This document shows positions 60,911 through 64,000 of a stretch of DNA of 64,000 bases, in pieces. Source of the stretch: Candidatus Goldiibacteriota bacterium HGW-Goldbacteria-1 (GTDB taxonomy: Bacteria; Oederibacteriota; PGYV01); contig PGYV01000002.1 of NCBI GenBank assembly GCA_002839855.1, positions 90,574 through 154,573 of the forward strand, given 5' to 3'. The notes beneath the pieces were generated by a model. That model searched no databases, was not told where the DNA came from, and saw only the letters and a list, made by a program, of their open reading frames with translations. Numbering within the stretch: position 1 is the stretch's first letter; each line of letters starts with the position of its first letter. The translations under genes and the position numbers were made by a program.

Positions 60911-61326
60911 GCGCCTGGGAAGATGACCATTACTGCATAGCGTGCGGAAAAGACAATCCTATCGGCATGAAGCTGGATTTTGTGCTGACAGAAGAGGGAA
61001 TAGAAACCAGCTATGTTTTTCCCAAGGTTTTTCAGGGGTATAAAGATACGGTTCACGGCGGAATGGTGGCTTTACTTTTAGATGAAATTATGGTAAATTT
61101 ACCGTTGCGAAAAGATAAAATTCCTGCTGTCAGTGCTGACATAAAAGTGAAATTAAAAAGGCCGCTGGCAGTGGGTGATGAAGTCCTGGCGCGGGCAAGG
61201 TATTTAAAAGTCCGGTCCAGGTTTTTTGTTGTAAAAGGCGAAGTGATAAGAAAAAGCGACAAAGAGCTTATAGCCGAATCCGAAGCCCTGTGTATTAAGG
61301 TTGACGGAAAAGGCCTTAAATTGTAA
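60907..61326 (+). CDS. PaaI-type hotdog-fold thioesterase
   Basis: 139 residues. An opening CIACGKDNPIGMKL, shared by a subgroup of PaaI-like proteins, then the catalytic-loop region VHGGMVALLLDEIMVNLPL and a long strand pair (VSADIKVKLKRPLAVGDEVL). Hotdog thioesterases cut acyl-CoA or acyl-ACP. The Cys pair near the N-terminus might bind metal. Start overlaps the mtnA stop (ATGA). Substrate unknown. Confidence 0.85.
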   Translation: MSAWEDDHYCIACGKDNPIGMKLDFVLTEEGIETSYVFPKVFQGYKDTVHGGMVALLLDEIMVNLPLRKDKIPAVSADIKVKLKRPLAVGDEVLARARYLKVRSRFFVVKGEVIRKSDKELIAESEALCIKVDGKGLKL

Positions 61327-61368
61327 TATAGATAAATTCAGATTTTAAAATATACTGGAGGTTTTTGA

Positions 61369-61455
61369 ATGGGTTGCGGAAAGAAAAGGCACAAAGCAAA
61401 GATCAAAACACACAAGAGAAAAAAACACAGAAGAGAAATGAAATTTAAAAAATAA
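61369..61455 (+). CDS. Tiny basic ribosomal-type protein (AURKAIP1/COX24 domain, bS22-like), 28 aa
   Basis: Only 28 residues, starting MGCGKKRHKAKIKTHKRKKH, with about half Lys or Arg. This is the pattern of the AURKAIP1/COX24 domain, known as small ribosomal protein bS22 in actinobacteria and the tail of a mitochondrial ribosomal protein. CTGGAGG is seven bases before ATG, strong and well spaced. The gene is between the thioesterase and yebC genes, 29 bases before the latter. The MGCGKKR start, with Cys, is close to forms annotated in Elusimicrobia-like genomes. It would sit near the decoding centre of the 30S subunit. Confidence 0.75.
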   Translation: MGCGKKRHKAKIKTHKRKKHRREMKFKK

Positions 61456-61483
61456 TTATTTAGTTTAACAGACGGAGGAAATG

Positions 61484-62242
61484 ATGTCAGGGCATTCCAA
61501 ATGGGCAACTATTAAAAGGAAGAAAGCTTCCATTGACTCTAAAAGAGGCGCGGCTTTCACTAAGATTATAAAGGAAATTGTGGTAGCGGCAAGGGCAGGC
61601 GGCGGAGATCTTGACGGCAACGCCCGTTTAAGGACGGTTGTTGACAAGGCAAAGGCTGCTAACATGCCGTATGACAATATCAAAAAAGCAATAATGCGCG
61701 GTACCGGCGAGCTTGAAGGTATTACTTATGAAGAATTAATGTATGAAGGGTACGGTCCTGCGGGCGTAGCGCTGTTAATTGCCGTTACAACGGACAATAA
61801 AAACCGCTCTGCGGCAAGCGTAAGGGCGATTCTTTCAAAAGCCAACGGCGCAATGGCGGCTTTAGGCGCTGTTGCATGGCAGTTTGAACAGAAGGGCTAT
61901 ATTACGGTTCCCAAAGAAGAAATTGATGAAGATACGCTTATGAGCATCGCTCTTGAAGCGGGCGCTGATGATATTCAAAATGAAGACGCCACATATGATA
62001 TTTCCACAAAGCCGGCTGATTTTGAAACCGTTAAAAAAGCGCTTGATGATAAAAAAGTTAAATATTCCTCGGCAGAAGTTACAATGGTGCCAAAGAATTA
62101 TGTAAAGGTAGAGGGCAAAGCCGCGGAACAGATGTTAAGGCTTATGGACGCGCTTGATGAAGATGAAGACGTGCAGAACGTATACGCAAACTTTGACATA
62201 TCGCAGGAAGAAATGGACAGAATAGGAAACTTACCGGAATAA
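61484..62242 (+). CDS. YebC/PmpR family translation/regulatory protein
   Basis: 252 residues from the second of two adjacent ATGs (61484), which has GGAGG five bases upstream and gives the family start MSGHSKWATIKRKKASIDSK. Further blocks: FTKIIKEIVVAARAGG, RLRTVVDKAKAANMPYDNIK, YEGYGPAGVALLIAVTTDN and VYANFDISQEEM. YebC was first seen as a transcription regulator and is now linked to relieving ribosome stalls at proline runs. A terminator follows. Confidence 0.96.
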   Translation: MSGHSKWATIKRKKASIDSKRGAAFTKIIKEIVVAARAGGGDLDGNARLRTVVDKAKAANMPYDNIKKAIMRGTGELEGITYEELMYEGYGPAGVALLIAVTTDNKNRSAASVRAILSKANGAMAALGAVAWQFEQKGYITVPKEEIDEDTLMSIALEAGADDIQNEDATYDISTKPADFETVKKALDDKKVKYSSAEVTMVPKNYVKVEGKAAEQMLRLMDALDEDEDVQNVYANFDISQEEMDRIGNLPE

Positions 62243-62255
62243 CCGATAATTAATC

Positions 62256-62291
62256 AAAAGGCGGGGCGTTTAAAGCGCTCCGCCTTTTTTA
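62256..62291 (+). terminator. Rho-independent terminator after yebC
   Basis: AAAAGGCGGGGCG, short AT-rich loop, CGCTCCGCCTTTTTT: a stem of about 13 pairs with one G-T pair and a T-run of six. It closes the operon that starts at 56.8 kb. Confidence 0.85.
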
Positions 62292-62326
62292 TTATACGGG
62301 TAAATAATTGGTGTTGGAGGCAATAA

Positions 62327-63211
62327 TTGTATAAGACTTTAAATGAATACTTCCGCGAAAAATACAGCCACAGGGTACACAAGATAACCATAAGCCTGCC
62401 GTTTGCGTGCCCGAATAAAGACGGCAAGATATCATCTGACGGGTGCGTTTTCTGCAGGGAAGGCAGCCTTCCTGACGGGAATGACACGAAAATTCCCATA
62501 GAAAAGCAGATACGCGCGGGGATAAATAAGGGTAAAAAACGTTATGGAAAAAATACATTATTTATGGCGTATTTTCAGACAGGGACAAATACTTATGGCA
62601 GTGTCAAAGAGTTAAAAAAAATATATGACCCAATACTTGAATTTAAGGAAGTGATAGGGCTGGATGTCGGGACAAGGCCGGATTGTATTGATGATGAAAA
62701 GATAAACCTGCTTAAAAGTTACAGCGGCAGCTTAAAAGAGATATGGGTGGAACTTGGGCTGCAAAGCGCCAGTGATAAAACCTTAAAGGCAATAAATAGG
62801 GGTCATAACGCGGCGGAATATGTCCGCGCCGCAGAACTTGTAAAAGGCGCCGGATTAAAGCTGTGCGCGCACATGATAATAGGTATTAATGGAGAAAGCA
62901 GGAATGATTATATAAATACAATTAATATGATAATTAAGTCCGGCGCTGATGCAGTTAAAATTCACCCGTATCACATTCTTAAAGATACTAAAGCCGGCGA
63001 AGAGTACCTTAAAAAACCATTCAAACTCCTTTCTCTGGATGAATACGCGGACGCGCTGGCTGAATGTGTTAAGTTAATGCCTGCTGAAATGGTTCTGATG
63101 CGCTTTCACGGAGAGGCTAATGAGAATGTGCTGCTTGCTCCGGATTACTGCCTGCCGAAAAAGAGGGATGAATTAAAAGAACTGTTTTTAAGCAAAATCG
63201 GCCGTGTATAA
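62327..63211 (+). CDS. YhcC-type (TIGR01212) radical SAM protein
   Basis: 294 residues from TTG at 62327 with TGGAGG six bases upstream. The iron-sulfur motif is an atypical C-x12-C-x2-C: CPNKDGKISSDGCVFC (residues about 26-41), which is the TIGR01212 form. LDVGTRPDCIDDEK, WVELGLQSASDKTLKAINRG and HMIIGINGESRNDYI follow. The reaction of this family is not established. Separate transcription unit after the yebC terminator. Confidence 0.9.
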   Translation: MYKTLNEYFREKYSHRVHKITISLPFACPNKDGKISSDGCVFCREGSLPDGNDTKIPIEKQIRAGINKGKKRYGKNTLFMAYFQTGTNTYGSVKELKKIYDPILEFKEVIGLDVGTRPDCIDDEKINLLKSYSGSLKEIWVELGLQSASDKTLKAINRGHNAAEYVRAAELVKGAGLKLCAHMIIGINGESRNDYINTINMIIKSGADAVKIHPYHILKDTKAGEEYLKKPFKLLSLDEYADALAECVKLMPAEMVLMRFHGEANENVLLAPDYCLPKKRDELKELFLSKIGRV

Positions 63212-63261
63212 AGACGGTATTTTTGATAAAATATATTTTATTAAATAGACAGGAGAATACA

Positions 63262-63666
63262 ATGGAAGATATGAAATGGACAAAAGATTTAGCCACAGGA
63301 GTGGAAGTTTTGGATAAACAGCATAATCATTATATGTCAGTTTGTGAAAAGGCGTATAAGTCCGCGAAAACCGGTGGTGGTGTGGTCAATGCGTTGAAAA
63401 ACACTTATAAAGCGGCAGAAGAACATTTTGTAACAGAAGAGGCAATGATGGAAAAGTTACGCTATCCTGATATGGAAGGACATAAAAGGCTTCATGATAA
63501 ATTCCTTGAAATGGAACTGATGATTGCAAAAGAGGCGGCATCAGGAATGGATTCCAAAAAACTTGCGGTAAAGATAAAAGAAGAATTGTTTGACTGGTTT
63601 GTCCTGCATATTAAAAAGAATGATTTAAAACTTGTAAAAAACCTGGATATGAAGAAGATTAAATAG
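63262..63666 (+). CDS. Bacteriohemerythrin (oxygen-binding diiron protein)
   Basis: 134 residues from ATG 63262 (ACAGGAGA before it), chosen over an upstream in-frame start because of that site and the standard MKW...LATGVEVLDKQHNHY opening. All iron ligands appear: His in DKQHNHY, His and Glu in EEHFVTEEAMM, two His in GHKRLHDKF, His and Asp in VLHIKKNDLKL. It binds O2 reversibly for sensing, storage or delivery. The last gene before the tRNA. Confidence 0.92.
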   Translation: MEDMKWTKDLATGVEVLDKQHNHYMSVCEKAYKSAKTGGGVVNALKNTYKAAEEHFVTEEAMMEKLRYPDMEGHKRLHDKFLEMELMIAKEAASGMDSKKLAVKIKEELFDWFVLHIKKNDLKLVKNLDMKKIK

Positions 63667-63694
63667 TTGACATAAATAAAGTTTAGTATAAAAT
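63667..63694 (+). promoter_or_regulatory. Probable promoter for the tRNA-Val gene
   Basis: A perfect TTGACA (63667-63672) starts right after the hemerythrin stop. TAAAAT (63689-63694) lies at 16 bases; the overlapping TATAAA would be at 14. The tRNA begins 67 bases later. Confidence 0.5.
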
Positions 63695-63743
63695 TTATAA
63701 GTTCTTAAATAGGTTTGTAAAGTTGTTGTATAGTCGGTTGATT

Positions 63744-63853
63744 AAAAATAGCTAAAAATGTGGGCGCATAGCTCAGCTGGTTAGAGTATTAGCTCGACAA
63801 GCTAAGGGTCACTGGTTCGATCCCAGTTGCGCCCACCATTTTTAGCTATTTTT
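63744..63853. repeat. Inverted repeat that extends the tRNA acceptor stem
   Basis: AAAAATAGCTAAAAATGT just before the tRNA is complementary to ACCATTTTTAGCTATTTTT, which begins at the discriminator base, with one bulged C. With the acceptor stem, about 25 continuous pairs bracket the whole tRNA. A T-rich run follows (63849-63860), so the structure might also act in termination or processing. Confidence 0.8.
63762..63838 (+). tRNA. tRNA-Val (anticodon GAC), CCA encoded, unusual C33
   Basis: 77 bases fold as a complete cloverleaf: acceptor GGGCGCA/TGCGCCC, D stem GCTC/GAGT, anticodon stem TTAGC/GCTAA, T stem ACTGG/CCAGT with loop TTCGATC, discriminator A and a genomic CCA. The anticodon GAC (63796-63798) reads GUC and GUU valine codons. 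Position 33, almost always U, is C in the DNA (63795). Every other invariant looks normal. Confidence 0.9.
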
Positions 63854-63861
63854 ATTTTTTA

Positions 63862-64000
63862 GACAAACTAAGGGGTGAGCCGCATAATATGCGGCGAACG
63901 TTCGATATATCATGACAATTGCGCCCACCATATTTTAAAAATATCATACGGCCGTGCCCCAGAGGGTACGCCCACCATATTTTAAAAATATCATACGGCC
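63862..64000. repeat. Partial tRNA-Val copies and a 32-bp direct repeat at the window end
   Basis: 63862-63875 (GACAAACTAAGGGG) copies the tRNA from its anticodon loop onward. After a small palindrome (GCCGCATAATATGCGGC), GTTCGAT (63900-63906) and TTGCGCCCACCA (to 63930) copy the T loop and the 3' end. A 32-base unit starting CGCCCACCATATTTTAAAAA occurs at 63922-63953 and again at 63969-64000, cut by the window edge. These look like decayed 3' tRNA duplicates of an attachment site. Confidence 0.7.

Overview
The window comes from a Gram-negative (diderm) bacterium with a flagellum. It encodes both P-ring and L-ring proteins (FlgI, FlgH), an LptF/LptG-type lipopolysaccharide exporter subunit, apolipoprotein N-acyltransferase, an O-antigen ligase-like protein and several outer-membrane beta-barrel proteins. 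No rRNA or taxonomic marker settles the phylum. The mixture of SprA-like and PorV-like outer-membrane proteins, FlgD-like and Fn3 modules, DUF4416 and abundant TPR proteins suggests an uncultured lineage related to Elusimicrobiota/Goldbacteria-type phyla rather than a classical Bacteroidota or Proteobacteria. That placement is inference.

Layout. 1-2.6 kb (minus strand): a GT39-type membrane glycosyltransferase coupled to an LptF/G permease that runs off the window. 2.6-7.8 kb: a repeat-rich accessory stretch with an orphan HicB-like antitoxin, a large secreted protein with Thr-rich linkers and a type-9-like C-terminal domain, an AT-rich orphan membrane protein, and a small protein whose tail is written by a heptamer array. 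7.8-13.8 kb: a PorV-like/OmpA fusion, a TPR + beta-propeller protein, a large TPR protein and a LacI-type regulator. 13.8-15.2 kb: two AT-rich membrane-protein genes bracketed by an inverted repeat. 15.3-27.7 kb: O-antigen ligase, GT9 heptosyltransferase, a membrane-anchored protein, a 2079-residue SprA/Sov-like protein and a 1056-residue Fn3 protein. 27.7-32.3 kb: mutL, miaA, an MFS exporter and a DUF4416 gene. 32.6-36.4 kb: two more PorV-like proteins. 36.4-44.2 kb: flagellar genes flgF-flgG-flgA-flgH-flgI-flgJ, then flgM-flgN-flgK behind a sigma-28-like promoter. 44.3-47.4 kb: lnt, a HAD phosphatase and surE. 47.4-48.9 kb (minus): an ECF sigma factor, a zinc-type anti-sigma factor and a Spy/CpxP-like protein behind a GGAACC-N16-CGTCTAA promoter. 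49.4-63.7 kb: a dense housekeeping run (acpS, nnr, thiL, tsaE, tsaB, YggS, proC, yggT, DUF167, purine nucleoside phosphorylase, mtnA, hotdog thioesterase, a 28-residue bS22-like protein, yebC, a YhcC-type radical SAM protein, bacteriohemerythrin). 63.7-64 kb: a tRNA-Val inside an extended hairpin, followed by partial tRNA copies.

How it fits together. The most interesting content is the envelope set. A SprA/Sov homologue (the translocon of the type 9 secretion system), three PorV-like barrels, a PorV-OmpA fusion next to a TPR/beta-propeller protein, and at least one secreted protein with a type-9-like C-terminal domain together suggest a divergent type 9-like export route in a non-Bacteroidota organism. 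The motor genes (PorKLMN-like) are not in the window. The intergenic DNA is unusual too: 7-8 bp tandem arrays, palindromic REP-like elements with conserved ends and changing stems, and recurring short phrases shared by distant gaps.
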